NCBI GenBank assembly: GCA_033557465.1
Contig: CM066031.1
Span: forward strand, 1,228,135,312 to 1,228,199,311
Reading direction: 5' to 3'
Length of the DNA stretch: 64,000 nt
Source of the DNA: Ichthyophis bannanicus
Lineage: Eukaryota; Chordata; Amphibia; Gymnophiona; Ichthyophiidae
Shown: positions 52,590-64,000 of the stretch, in pieces
Layout of the letters: every line of letters starts with the position of its first letter
Numbering within the stretch: position 1 is the first letter of the stretch
Made by a program: the position numbers and the translations under genes
The notes under the pieces: model-generated
What the model saw: only the letters and a program-made list of their open reading frames with translations
What the model was told of the DNA's origin: nothing
The model's database searches: none

Positions 52590-52945
52590 TCCCATATGTG
52601 GGGACTGACTTCCTGCTTGTTCCTGGAGAAAGCGTAGCTACTCACCTTTAACAGGTGCTCTCCAGGGACAGCAGGAATCAATCCTCACAACCCTCCCTCC
52701 TCCCCTGGGAGTTGCCTTCATACCTTAATGTTGTTTTTACTACCATCCTAGCTATGTCATCTGACTGAGCAAGATGGCACCCTTAGGCGGGAAGGGGACT
52801 ACGCATGCATGGTAGCATGTTCCAAAGGCTTTCTTTGAAAACTGGGGGAATGTTCCGCGTGGGCTCCATCAGCACCGACGTCACCCATATGTGAGGACTG
52901 ATTCCTACTGTCCCTGGAGAACACCTGTTTCAGGTGAGTAACTGC
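52590..52945 (+). repeat. DIRS copy 2 internal complementary region and right terminal repeat
   Basis: The hairpin region (CCCATATGTGGGGACTGACT at about 52592, then ACAGGTGCTCTCCAGGGACA and the TCCTCACAACCC end) is followed by a right repeat of about 52750-52945 ending GGTGAGTAACTGC. It matches the internally deleted copy at 23790-23973 better than copy 1. Confidence 0.8.
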
Positions 52946-54099
52946 TATCTTACCGTAGATCTCACAGAGAGAATCATTCATATCCTTACTTCTGCAGTTA
53001 CAGGTTTTTTTCAACCCTCGCCTTGGATATGCTTGAAGTATCCTGTTTCTTACACTCAGTTCTATGAAGAATTATATAGTCCTGGAGTACCTCTCCCTTC
53101 ATTACTTTTCAGCAATGGATTTTGCACCATTTATGTTGCGGTACCCTGACTGTCTTTGCACTCCTATGGAACTCAAGCCATATACATATCGTGGCATTCC
53201 CATTTCAGCACCATATGACACCACTGCTACCGTCTGCCTCTGTGATTCAGTTGACCTGACCATCACATGGCTTCCATAATGCACTCATCCTCTGCTTGCA
53301 TGCAAGCTAGACTAACTTTCCTGGAAAGTGCCTATCTAAGACTATCCCATGTAGAAAGACAGCTACTCCAGAAACTCTCCCTTTCACCCTGCTGATACCT
53401 AATGCAGGAAAATTTTGCAGTTTCCTACTCCTATGATCAAAAAGGCATGGGCATTGCAATGCAAATCATGATCTCACTTAAGCGCAAATACCCCCCCCCC
53501 CCCCCCAAAAAAAAACAAAACAAAAAGCTAAAATGGAAATGGAAGGAATAGAGGAAGGAAGTAAACAAAACACAAATGGTGTGTCAGTACAGTCCCCTCT
53601 GCCATGTTATCAAAGTTTAAAAATTGCCCTCCGGGGTTTGCTCAGGATCTGAATGATCCATTGCTCATATTAGAATGGATGAATCAGAAATATTTCTAGT
53701 GGTACGGGTTAAAAATGGAAAAGTATTAAATATTCTAAGTATATTTCTTTTCGTCCACCAGACCAGTCCAGAATGCATGCATTGTGGCTGTCAGCCAGCA
53801 AATGGAGACAGACTTTAGAGCTAAGCGTTTCGGCCTGTAAGAGGCTCTGCGACTACCTGCTCCTCCGTATTCTGTCTCCAGCGAATGGTTGACTAGGTAG
53901 TTCGCACAGCTCTGCACTAATTTGTGTGGCAATGTCTGCACTAAGTTGTTGGAAAGGACCCTGACCTCTCTCTGGGACAGCTGCATATTCTGGTGATATC
54001 TGGAGGAGTCTAGGTCCATCCTCTGTCTGGCAGACTACAGGGAGTACTTTATTTTCTTTTTTTTTTCTTCTCCCCACAGCTATATATTTCTTGGCATTA
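52946..54099. other. Unrecognised intronic DNA with a poly-C run
   Basis: No gene is seen. A run of about 16 C and a following A-run lie at 53491-53520. At 53750-53900 the text CCACCAGACCAGTCCAGAAT could be the end of another repeat family, which I cannot name. Confidence 0.4.
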
Positions 54100-54235
54100 A
54101 GGTTTAAGGTTTAATAATTTGATAAAAACCGCCTTTCGAAACAATCAAGGCGGTGTACAATAATAAAATACATAAAAGGTCATAAAATACATAAATCACA
54201 CAATGCATATAGACAATACATAATACATAAAGCTG
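54100..54235 (-). mobile_element. L2-like LINE 3'-end fragment, minus strand
   Basis: The text 'aaaccgcctttcgaaacaatcaaggcggtgtacaataataaa' is the complement of an L2-like 3' end variant. Only the end is present. Confidence 0.45.
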
Positions 54236-54859
54236 TTTTCTTGGCTAACAAAGTTTAAAAATGTTTTAAAGAAGCATTCTGGACTTTGAGGCTTTTTGCT
54301 TTGCTGGGGCATTCGCTGACAGAAAAGAAAGGAGACTGCCAAGGTGAGAAGTGAAACTTAGAGGGTGGAGAACTCCCACATTGTTGTAGTCTGGGCTAGC
54401 CCTGATGGGGATGGGGGCGGGGGAAGAGGGTTAAATCATGCCAGCAGTGGTGGTAGACTCTGCCCATAAGACCGGGAGAGAATGTTTGTTTTCCATTTGG
54501 AGAACGGCGTGCAAAGCAGTGGGGAAGGTTCTTTCTGTGTTCTTGGGCCCAGAATGTGCATTTTGATGGGAGCTGCATGGCTGTGTTTGGCTCTTGTGAA
54601 GCATAGAGGCACCACTGGAGTGTGCTAAGCACTGCTCTCCATGCGGGGCTCTCAGAAATTGGCCAGGCTGCATGGCTCCTGTCATGACAGAACTTCATGA
54701 ATGTCTTCAACTTTGCCTACTGGAACATAACCCTCTTCAGCTGACAAAGGTCTTATGAATAAGTAGTTGGTCCTGAAGTACTTCTACTTACAGGATATGG
54801 AGACAAAAGCATAGGAGACGTGGCCATTTTGTCTCCAGTGAGATGCAAATGATAACTAA

Positions 54860-56130
54860 TTCTTCCTTGCATTCCTCTGAACCTTCTCAACATGAACAGT
54901 CCCAGCCTGTTCTAAATGCTAGGCTTGATACTCCTTCAGAAGATGCATTCCTGTCGCAAGCAGAGCATTTCTCCCCATGTTTGTACTCCTGCTTCATAAG
55001 ACCTTTTTGTTGAAGCGGGGTGAAGGTTCTGTGGCACCCCAAGGAAATAGAAGGAGAAGGCTCCTCAGAGTTTCCACTAGGGACCTTGTGTGTCCTGGGT
55101 TGGATAGTGCAGAAGACTGGGAGTCAGTCTGTTTCCCCACACAGAATATGACTGTTGGAATGAAGGCAGTCATCAAGATAAAATGACATCTCTGGGGCAT
55201 CTGCTAGATGAGAGGGAGCTTTACGTTGGGGAGAAAAGAGATGACCCCTCTGTTCAGCTCTTTCCTAAGGAGGAGCTCTGTCATGATAGCTGTAGAGGCC
55301 ATGAGTATCAAGGAGCCCACAGTATAGATGGGGGAGATCTTCTGGAGACTGTATTTTGCAGGGCATCCGTAAGCCTACTAAAGCCTTCCCAGGCCATCAA
55401 GCCATTCAGGAAATTATATCTGTGGAATGGGGCACTCTGGAATTGGGTCTTAGAATAGGCAGGGCTATGAGCAAGGTATTACCTTTGGCCAACAAGGAAA
55501 AGGAAAAGCTGAAACTTCCCCAAGGTTGCTTGGTTGATTGCTTTAGTCACTAAGAAAACTACTATTCTGATGTAAGGTGGTACCACTCTTAAGGACATGC
55601 AAGAACATAAGCTGCAGTCTGTTTAATGTAGACCTTTGAGCTTTCATCTTTGGGTTTGCAGCTTCTATCTGTAGTGCATAAATGTCTAGGACATGTTTGC
55701 ACTGGGTACAAAAATGTTTGCTGGAGGATGCTGAGGATCTGCAGGATTCTGCACATTTGGATGTGGACTTATGTGACTGATGCTTTATGACCTCATCCAT
55801 ACCTCCACCAGAACTATGGTGATATCTTTTTCCTCCAGGTGTCTGTTGTGGTTAAGAAACTGGTCAGCGAACACAGCTTCAAAGAAGTCTTCCTTTTCAG
55901 GGTAATTTGTTGTTCAGAGAGGATTTGGAGAAGATAGTAAAGGATTTGGGGCAGGCTAAGTGACAATTGCTTGAAAATGTGTCCAAGAGGGACATACAAC
56001 CTCTTCTGGAAAGTCCAGTTCCTGTGAGGCCTAGGGTGACAGACCCTGGTGGGCGGTACGACTCTGTTTTGAAAGCAGTGCCTTTGTGCAGCCACTTTCA
56101 AAACTGAGTCGGTCTGCCGCTGCCCCCTCC
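54860..56130 (+). pseudogene. DIRS/Ngaro-like gag remnant
   Basis: Translations in several frames include DTPSEDAFLSQAEHFSPC (from about 54925), a QLFPKEELCHDS block, IQEIISVEWGTLELGLRIGR and KEKEKLKLPQGCLVDC (55356-55553). Further on comes FQGNLLFREDLEKIVKDLG near 55890, followed by a basic, Pro/Arg-rich tail. The last two blocks resemble the C-terminal gag region of DIRS/Ngaro elements. Family assignment rests on resemblance and the frames are broken. Confidence 0.45.
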
Positions 56131-56939
56131 CCCGAATCCATCTATCTCATCTTGCGGCGGTGGGTCAAAACTGAGTTGAGCCATTACTGCTGTCACCACC
56201 GCAAGATGAGAAGATGAATTCGTGGGAGTGGTGGAGGCAGGATGTCGGTGGCTGGGGGCTTCTGCCTGGGGTGACAGAAACCCTTGGGCAGCCCCTGCAT
56301 AGCATTATCACCCAGGCAAAGCATTTGCCTCCCAGCATCCTTGATCTCTTCCTAAATCCTCCTCTTTTCATCATACAAGGAAAGGTGGTCCCCAGGGTTC
56401 TAAAACTGTGGAGGTCTCTTGCTGAGCACAATGAGGGAAGAATTGGGGGTCCCTCCTTTAACCCTTTCCAGTCCGAGCCCAAAACTCTCGGGATCCAAAA
56501 TTCTGACTAAATATTCCTATCAAATGGTATATAATACATGAACATAGCAGAAGGAAAATCACTATTAGAACATATTAAATAAGACGGGTACAATTTTCCT
56601 GAAATATGCAAAAATTAACCCGGCTGCAGAATGTGGGTTAAAAATTTAAAGTAGGCCTTCAAAGGGTTAATAGAGCAGATAGGAGGATGGCTGGCTGCTT
56701 TATTTGGGGCGTGGACTCTGATTACTTCTGACCAGTGGGTACTGGAGTGTGGTGAGAAGAGGTTGCATGTTGGAATTTCCCCACCAGCTCGCTGATCTGT
56801 ATATATGTTCTCTTGGGTTTCTGCAGCTAGTGTGATAAACTTTGCAGTTTTCCAGGTTATGCTGCATCTTTGTAACTGGAACTAACGTTTCTTTAGGGCA
56901 AAGTGGTTAAGCAGTGGATGTCTCTATGTAGTAGTCCTC
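56131..56939. other. Unrecognised intronic DNA
   Basis: A short inverted repeat (CATCTTGCGGCGGTG at 56149 and CACCACCGCAAGATG at about 56195) is the only structure seen. Confidence 0.45.
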
Positions 56940-58555
56940 AAACTTGATTGGTGGGATTGAGGCAAGAGATTTGAATTTGAATTTTGGAGGGAAAATCCTT
57001 TGGAGAATTCTCTCTTCCCATAGATTTTTACATAGTTTCTCCCTGTTGTGCTTTGGCCAAAAGGTTGGTGGTTACAATCTCGGAGTGGTTAAAGGCCTTG
57101 GAGTGGTGGTGCCCATTCCAGAAGTAAAGTTTGGCAGGAAACAAAATAACACTGTAGAATCTCTATGGATTGAAATTCTATGTAAAAAGGGGAAGGTGAT
57201 GGCAGTGGTGGTGTACTATTGACCGCCTCGCCAGAAAGAACAAATAGATGATGAAATGCTCATAGAAATCATGGAAGCTAACAAGTTTACAGCACAGTAG
57301 TAATTGATGATTTCAATTACGCTGGTATTGACTGGGTCAGTGTCATGCTATGTCATGCTAGGGAGATAAAGTTTCTAGATGAAATAAATGACGGTTCATG
57401 AACCAGCTGCTCCAAGAATCAGACAAGAAGGGAAGCCATTTTGGACCTAGTCCTTAGTGGAACACAAGATTTGGTGAAAGAGAAAAGAGTGTTGGGGCCA
57501 TTTTGCAACAGTGATCATAGCATGATTGCGCTTGATTTAATAAATAAGGAAGGATGGCTAGGAAATCCCACAGTATTGCCTTTCAACTTTCAAAAGGGAG
57601 ACTATGATAAAATGAGGAAAATAGTAAAGGAACAGTTAAAGGTTAGATTTGCATCAAGCATGGGTGGTGGTTAAAACTACTATCTTGAAAGCCCAGACCA
57701 GCTGTATTCCACATTTTAAAAAAAGTGGAAGGAAGTCCAAAATACTGCCAGCATGGTTTAAAGGTGAGCTCAGAGAGGCTGTTGCTAAAAACGCATCTTT
57801 CATGAAATGGTAAAAGGAGTCAAATGACGAAAACAGGAAACAATATAAGTACTGGCAAGTTAGATGCAAGGCATTGATAAGGCAGGCAAAGAGAATTTGA
57901 GAAGAAGCAAAAACACATAATAAATACTTATTTCAAGTACATTCGTAACAAAAAACCTGTGAGAGTCAGTTGGACCATTAGATGATAGAGGGATAAAAGG
58001 GGCACTAAGAGGGGACAAGGCCATAGTGGAGAGACTGAATGAATTCTTTCGGTTTTTACTGAGGAAGATGTAGGAATGTTACCCATGACTGAAATGGTAT
58101 TTAAAGGTGATGCCACAGAAGAATTGAAAGAAATATTAATAACACTGGGAAGATGTATTACAACTATTTGATAAACTGAAGAATTGCAAATCATCTGGAC
58201 CAGATGGTATACATCAAGGGGGTTGAAAGAACTGAAATATGAGATTGCAGACCTACTATTAGTAATCTGTGAACTATCATTAAAATCATCTGTAACACCT
58301 GAAGATTGGAGGATAGCCAATGTAATGCCAATTTTTAAAAAGGGTTCCAGGGGTGATCCGGGAAACTACAGACCGGTGAACCTGACGTCAGTACTGGGAA
58401 AAATGGTAGAAACCATTATAAAGAACAAAATTACTGAATATGTAGATAGTCTTGGCTTTATGGGAGATAGCCAATGTGGCTTTAGCCAAGGAATGTCTTA
58501 GTAATCTGTTATAGTTTTTTGAAGATGTGAATAAACAGGTAGACAAAGGAGGTCA
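56940..58555 (+). mobile_element. CR1-like LINE, endonuclease to RT N terminus, cut by an L1/Tx1-like LINE
   Basis: Frames give SLWIEILCKKGKVMAVVVYY (56944-57222), MDLVLSGTQDLVKEKRVLGP and FCNSDHSMIALDLI (57441-57674; SDH motif). Then EDWRIANVMPIFKKGSRGDP, GNYRPVNLTSVLGKMVETII and DSQCGFSQG (58184-58501). The RT is followed to about 58555 and then abruptly becomes the 5' end of the L1/Tx1-like element. Many frameshifts. Confidence 0.8.
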
Positions 58556-58590
58556 TGAGATGTGGTGATCGGGCGGTTGTGATCTGCTCA

Positions 58591-59570
58591 AGCTCTGGGC
58601 CCCCACCTTTCCCGCCAGCAAAAAGAGCCATTTTTAAGCCTTTTGACTTCATCGAAAACGGGGAAGGAGAAACGGACAGCCCGTCGGGTGTCTGTGACGG
58701 AGAGCGGGATATGGTGGCAGCGGCAAAAGCGGGCAGGCGCGAAAAGGAGCGGCTGACTGGGCATTCCAAGATGGCGGACTCAGAGCCAGCCCCAGCACCC
58801 TCCTTGCCTGTATCTCCGGCAGTCATCGAAGCGATCTCGGCAGCGGTGTTCTCCGCATTGGCAGCTCAGTTTGATACTCTCCACGGCAAAATGGATGCCC
58901 TGCAAAACTCTGTGGATTCGCTGGGAAGCTGGAGGCGGAGGTTCGAATCGGGACAACTGAGGAGACTGAGGCACTGCAGAACGAGGTAAAGAGACTTCAG
59001 GCAACCTCACAGATGTACAAGGCCAAACTAGATGATTTAGAAAATCACTCCCACCGCAATAACCTCCGTTTTCTGGGCTTTCCTAACAGCATACAGGACA
59101 GATTTAAAAGCCTATTTGGAAGCTTTAAGTCTGCAAGCGCTGGGTGGTGAAGAGGAACATGGTAGGTTTATATTGGAGAGAGTGCAGAGTGGGGCCTAGA
59201 CGGCCAATTGAAAATAGGCCACGTGTGGTGTTGGCAAAGTTCCTGCATTTCCCCCAAAAAGAAGCTGTGCTAAGAATGGCCAAGAAAGCTGGAGTCATTG
59301 TAAAAGACAATGTAAAAGTATGAATTGTGCAAGACTATTCAGCAGCTTTGAGCCAAAGACGGAGGGCTTATGCCCCCCTTTGCCAGAAACCTGTGATGGC
59401 TAATATCAAGTTTACTGTACAGTACCCCTCGCAGCTCCATATCATGCACAGCAGAGCGCAGAGGAGCTTCGCTACCATGGCAGAAGCCTCCAAGTATGTT
59501 GAGGAACTGACAAAGCACCAGCCATCCCCATCAGAGAGCCCGATGACGAGCGCTGAAACTGGACTGTGAC
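58591..59570 (+). pseudogene. L1/Tx1-like ORF1, frameshifted
   Basis: An Ala/Pro-rich head with ISAAVFSALAAQFDTLHGKM and a short coiled coil (58711-58985) is followed in another frame by DDLENHSHRNNLRFLGFP, the standard start of the RRM-like domain. A third frame (59327-59569) gives DYSAALSQRRRAYAPLCQKP and FTVQYPSQLHIMHS, the C-terminal domain. Together these are the normal ORF1 parts in three frames. Confidence 0.8.
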
Positions 59571-60300
59571 TGGCTGACAGCTCTTAGAGAGCCTGTAAAA
59601 TGCATGGACGAGGACAATAGCATAGTACAGAATGGAGGATTCAGGCCTCCAGTGTTTGCAATGGATGTTACGTGGATTACATGTCAAGTTTGGTGAATAT
59701 ATGTAGGTATAAGTTAGAGGGGGACGAGAGTGAGAAAGGTACCCCTGGACAGTCTGATGGGGTGGTAGATGGGGTAACTGACCTGGAAGGCTGATTGGTC
59801 AGTGAATGCTGTGGGTTAAGGGGTAATGTGGAATGCGATTAGATTATATTTTGTTAGGGTGCAGCACCCATTTAATACTAGTTTGCCTATGGAGCAATGT
59901 TGGATGTTTACCTCATGATGTGGGTTGCGTGTTTTGTGGGACATGATTGTATGTTAATTACCATGTTAATCTAAATTTGGGTATGGGGAGGGGTTTGAGG
60001 GGGGATATGGCTTGTAAGCTGGTGGAGGAGGGGGTCTACATACACATTTTAGTGACTGAGGCGCAGAGGGTTAGGGTTAATGAGAGAGAGGGGATGGAGG
60101 GGGGTATGGGGTTGGGGTAGAAAGGGGGGAGGTAGGGGTGTGGGGGGGGTGTTTGGGGAGGAAGGGGGGAATTGGGGGAGAGGGCAGCCAAGCCATAAAG
60201 GGAAGAGAAGGTTGGGAATAAGAACTAGGATTGGAATATGGGAGGAGCCCCAGGCTAGGGGGGGGGGTCTTCCTGGGAGGCCTTTAGGAATCGGGGAAAT
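59571..60300 (+). other. G-rich inter-ORF spacer of the second L1/Tx1-like element
   Basis: GGGG-rich sequence (about 59980-60280) without supported coding content. Confidence 0.55.
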
Positions 60301-60319
60301 ATGGCCAATTGAATTACGG

Positions 60320-62713
60320 GGTCCTCTGAAGGTTATTTCATGGATTGTATGTGGAATTGGGAACCCAATTAAGAAATATAAAATATTGCAAGCCTTAGCT
60401 AGACAAAAGTGTGATATCGCTCTGCTGCAAGAGACCCACCAGACTGCTGATGAACATTTAAAACTGCAAAGAGACTGGGTGGGCCAGGAGTGGGGGGCCC
60501 CAGCAAAAGGGAAAAAAGGTGGATTGGTCATCCTGATCCATAAGCGGGTAAGATTTGTATTGGAGAAGGTATATGTTGACCCTGATGGAAGATAGGTTTC
60601 CCCTCCAGCATGCCATATAATAACACATCGTGATGGGTAACATTTACAGCCCAAATGTTTTGGATCGAGCACTATACGCACGTTTAGCCTCTAGAATAGA
60701 GCAATTGCCTGATGCCCCCTTGATATTAGGGGGAGACTTTAATGGGGTGCTGGACACGGATTTAGACACCTCACGAGGGGGCAGGAGATAGAGCACGGGG
60801 GGCCACGGCCAGGACTTTGCAGAGCCTTCGAAGGCGACTGGGGGTGGTTGATCCATGGCGCTTGTTGCACCCAACGGAGAAAGATTTTACCCACCAGTCG
60901 CGAGCATATGGTACAAGTGCTCAGATCGACTACATTTTTGTATCAAGAGGTTCTTTTGCGCATGTAATGGATGCACAAATTGGCCCATCGGAAATTTCTT
61001 ATCATGCTTTGATCTGGGTGGAACTGGAGTGGGCTCAGAGTGATATGCGTTCACGGATTTGGCGATTTCCGTTGGAACTTTATAGAGACGCAGATTTCCA
61101 ACTTTACCTCAAACAACGTTGGCAAGACTTTGCGTTAAACAATGAAAGGCACAAGGTTGATCCGGAACTCTTTTGGGAAATGGCTAAGGTTGTTTTACAT
61201 GGGGACATTATTGGTTATTCGGTGTGAAAAAAGAGATTAACAGAACAGATATTTCAGTTAGAAAAGCAAACAATTAGGGACCAGCACAAATACGCGAGCA
61301 ACCCAAGCGCCATAAATAAGAAATTGCTGTGGGAATCTCAAGCAGCACTTAACGAATTGCTCCACAGACGGGCAAAAAAATCGTTTGCGTATTATCGCTA
61401 TCAGTTATATAGATTTGGGGACAAACCAGGGAAACTACTAGCACGTAGTAGGGGGCCAAGTTGGTTGCAGCGCTAAGGGACACTCATGGTACATTACAGA
61501 GGGACAGCTGGGACATTGCCATGGTTTTTCGCTTTTTCTATCAAAAACTGTACCAACGGAGGGGAGGAGATGGAACCCTTATGGACGACTACCTGAAAGG
61601 GCTGTGGTTACCGAGCCTGGGACAGGAACAGAGGGCCCAATTAGAGCGCCCAACTATGCTTGAGGAGGTACACTATGTGATAAAGATGGCTCGTTGCCAT
61701 AAGGCACCAGGTCCAGATGGGATGGGAGCTGAATTTTACAAGTTACTAGGGGACTTGGTACCTCCCCACTAGTGGCGGTATATCACAAAAGGATAAACCG
61801 GGGGGGGGGAGGGGGGGTTCACATGGGGGGAGAATCATGCGCATATTTTATTGCCTAAGCCGAGTAAGGATCATCTGCAGGCTGCAGCATATAGGCTCAT
61901 ATCACTATTGAACTTTGATATGAAAATATGGGCAAAAGTATTAGCAGAGCGGCTAGGTCCGTTGCCAGGGGATCTGATCCAGGAGTCAGGTGGGCTTTGT
62001 ACATGGCCGCCATGCTATGCGTAACCTGCATAGAATCATAGCATCTTTGGAATGGGTCCGGGAACAAGAATGGCAATCTCTGCTGATTAGCTTTGACGCG
62101 GAAAAAGCATTCAACCACGTGAATTGGGGATATCTTCATGCTCTCCTACCGTACTACGGCTTCGGGGAGTCCTTTTGCAATATGGTCAAATTCCTTTACA
62201 CGGGACCCACTGCAAGTGTACTGTGTAATGGAGTTCTCTCCGATAGGTTTCCCCTGGAGAGGGGGACAAGGCAGGGGTGCCCTCTTTCGCCGCTGTTAAT
62301 TGTGCTGTCCCTGGACCCTTTCATAGGGAAAATAGAGCAAAACCGGGAAATATGGGGGGTGCTTATGGGGGGGGGTGTCTGGGTTTAAGATTGCAGCCTT
62401 TGACGACCTAGTGCACATGCTTTCACTGCAACAATCACTACCTAGGTTGTTAGAAGAATTTTCTGTATTCGGCAGGTTTGCAGGGTTACGCATTAATATG
62501 GACAAGTCTGAGGCCCTAGATGTGATGGGAACACTGAAGGGGAACTGGAGGGGTGTGTTCCCACTTTGGTGGGCTGGGGATTCCTTCTTCTATTTGGGAA
62601 TCCTCTTAACTAGAGAACCGGCGGAACTACTGTATATAAGCGGAACTTCGAGAGGATTTTCCTCAAGCTTCAAGCACAATTGCGTGCATAGCGTCCCCTT
62701 CCCTTGTCTCTAG
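60320..62713 (+). pseudogene. L1/Tx1-like ORF2, endonuclease and RT
   Basis: Endonuclease blocks: VISWIVCGIGNPIKKYKILQ, IALLQETHQT, ILGGDFNGVLD, SAQIDYIFVS and SEISYHALIW. In the last, the SDH position reads SYH, a lost catalytic Asp. RT blocks: HKAPGPDGMGAEFYKLL, GFVHGRHAMRNLHRII, ISFDAEKAFNHVNWGYLHAL, RQGCPLSPLLIVLSLDPF and AFDDLVHMLSLQ (DD intact). Numerous frame changes separate them. Confidence 0.85.
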
Positions 62714-63809
62714 GGGGGAGAGTAACGGCGGTGGGGATGGTAGTCCTGCCCCAGGTGTTATACTGGATGCAGCTGCTCCCAGTTTGGTTGGCACAACAAG
62801 ACCTGGTACATTTGGAACGGGAGATACGGGGATTCTTATGGAAAGGGGCGAGAGCACGTATCCCGATGGTTTGGTTGAAGGGCGGTTGGTGGACCGGAGG
62901 GATGGGTATCCTGGCTTTAAGGCTGTATGCCCTGCCGTGTCAGGCATGTCATTTAGGGGATTGGTTGGGAGATACAGAGATTTATACGCCCAGGGCACTG
63001 GAGGAATCCCTGGTGGCTCCCCAGACGCCATTGGCAGCGTTACACTTGGAGGGATCCGGGCTTCCGAGGCGGGTGACCCAAAGTGTTTTAGTCAGCCCGG
63101 TAAGACGCATGTGGATGCAACTGTGTTGGTACTGGGGTGGGTCCCCAGTTGTCCCCAGTTGGTTGCCTCTGCAGGGCAATGTTACTTTTACCCCTGGTTC
63201 TACATCAGTGATATTTCAGAAGTGGAGGGAGACTGGTATCCGCTACATTGGACATGTGGTGGATCCTCAAGGGAAGTGTAAGTCCTTCGAGACTCTTGGT
63301 AAGGAGTACGGGCTTAGTGGCTGCCACTATTTTGCATACTTTCAGATTTCTCACTATGTAGCGTCTCTACCAGTAAATGAGTTAACATCAGAAAGTTCGG
63401 CGAGGATATTGGAGTTTTTGCGTTGGGGGAGGGGTTGCCGCCTACAATATCGACATTGAAGAAACAATTGGTTTCCTATATTAAACTGCCGGACTATTTG
63501 AGAGAGGAAGCTCGGTGGGCGGAAGAGTTGGCCCAGGAGATGCCACCGGGGTCTATTCTGGAAGCCCTGCGCCGGATTGGGAGATTGGTGGAGGGGACTA
63601 AGTGGAGAGAGGTGCAATTCAAAAGTATTATTCAAGCACACTTCTCCCCAAGAAGAGCGTTGCGGAGTGGCCTGGATTGTGATGGGCGATGCCCTAAATG
63701 TGCGTCACCCTTAGCAGGCCTGGGGCATATGTGGTGGGGCTGTTGGAAAATCCGTGCATATTGGGAAAGGATTAGCCATTATGAGTGTTTTGCTTCAGCA
63801 GCAGATTAA
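62714..63809 (+). pseudogene. L1/Tx1-like ORF2, C-terminal region
   Basis: Two frames (62704-63459 and 63423-63809) cover the post-RT region: WLAQQDLVHLEREIRGFLWK, VWLKGGWWTGGMGILALRLY, FETLGKEYGLSGCHYFAYFQ. The C terminus holds CPKCASPLAGLGHMWWGC, the same C-X2-C-X8-H-X4-C spacing as in the first LINE. The coding region ends near 63809; sequence after that resembles further coding in another frame. Confidence 0.78.
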
Positions 63810-64000
63810 ATGGTCTGGAGCCTTGGTAGCACTGGATCAGTTGGGGCCACGCCACCCAAAGGGGAGATGGGAACGAACACTAGTGAGAAAGGCATGTCTG
63901 GTGGGGAAGGGCCGGATACTTCACAGATGGAGAGAACAGATGCCCCCTACCTTCTGGGAATGGCGTAACAGTTTTCATCAACTGATGCTCTTCAAGAGGA

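Larger units (their letters stand above)
47986..52945 (+). mobile_element. DIRS-like element, copy 2, lacking its left end
   Basis: The element runs from gag to right end but no left repeat is found; the L2-like insertion ends exactly where gag sequence starts. Content: gag remnants (48008-48850), RT (49230-49963), RNase H (50038-50514), recombinase (50866-51020 and 51522-52414), internal complementary region (about 52590-52690), right repeat (about 52750-52945). An L2-like 3' end (51021-51521) interrupts the recombinase. It has diverged from copy 1 but keeps the same order. Confidence 0.85.
58556..64000 (+). mobile_element. L1/Tx1-like LINE, second copy, running off the window
   Basis: The element has an ORF1 region (about 58591-59570), a G-rich spacer, and an ORF2 region from about 60320 to the end of the window. 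It differs in sequence from the copy at 10572-18812 but has the same domain order. Frameshifts are frequent, so it is dead. The 3' end and right target duplication lie outside the window. Confidence 0.85.

Overview
The window looks like intronic DNA of a large, repeat-rich vertebrate genome. The only host coding sequence I can support is one 171-bp exon (4023-4193, + strand) encoding the GDTNLRD catalytic block of tyrosyl-DNA phosphodiesterase 2 (TDP2), with an AG acceptor and a GT donor. No other TDP2 exon was recognised. Most of the rest is recognisable transposable element or unrecognised spacer, which suggests that everything after 4194 is TDP2 intron. The mix of DIRS elements, Tx1/L1-like, L2-like, CR1-like and RTE LINEs, hAT elements and a tRNA-derived SINE fits an amphibian (caecilian or salamander-like) best. 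That taxonomic call is inference; no species is identified.

Layout. 1-1283: microsatellite, unrecognised DNA and a DIRS right end with a perfect 62-bp inverted repeat. 1284-6234: intronic DNA with the TDP2 exon. 6235-21815: a nest of insertions. A CR1-like LINE (6235-7094 and 21617-21815) was split by a DIRS element (7095-21616). The DIRS was split by a Tx1/L1-like LINE (10572-18812, 15-bp target-site duplication) and by a TA-flanked MITE (19990-20603). The LINE was split by a hAT element (14491-17280, 8-bp duplication), which itself carries a further insert of about 1.4 kb. 21815-29231: degraded LINE, an internally deleted DIRS, a poly(A)-tailed remnant, and another DIRS right end split by a minus-strand CR1 that holds an LTR-like insert. 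29232-34895: an L2-like LINE split by a CR1 copy and by an RTE/BovB-like fragment. 34897-39310: a second, nearly complete L2-like LINE on the minus strand with 149-bp tandem 5' monomers. 39343-39645: a tRNA-derived SINE whose tail matches the L2-like 3' end. 41980-47985: an L2-like LINE in the head-to-head form expected of a twin-primed inversion, with a second hAT in its 3' tail. 47986-52945: a second, decayed DIRS copy. 54100-56130: a LINE end and a DIRS/Ngaro-like gag remnant. 56940-64000: a CR1-like LINE split by a second L1/Tx1-like LINE that runs off the window.

How the parts relate. The elements do not form one cooperative system; they are layered insertions whose order can be read from target-site duplications. 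The best preserved coding units are ORF1 and ORF2 of the Tx1/L1-like element: ORF1 is intact, and ORF2 has one in-frame stop plus the hAT insertion. The points most worth a second look are the nested stack, two hAT elements that share a core but have different ends and carry large palindromes centred on GGGAAATTTCCC, the 5' monomers of the L2-like elements, the SINE/L2 tail sharing, and two unassigned open frames (1295-1708 and 25656-26201).
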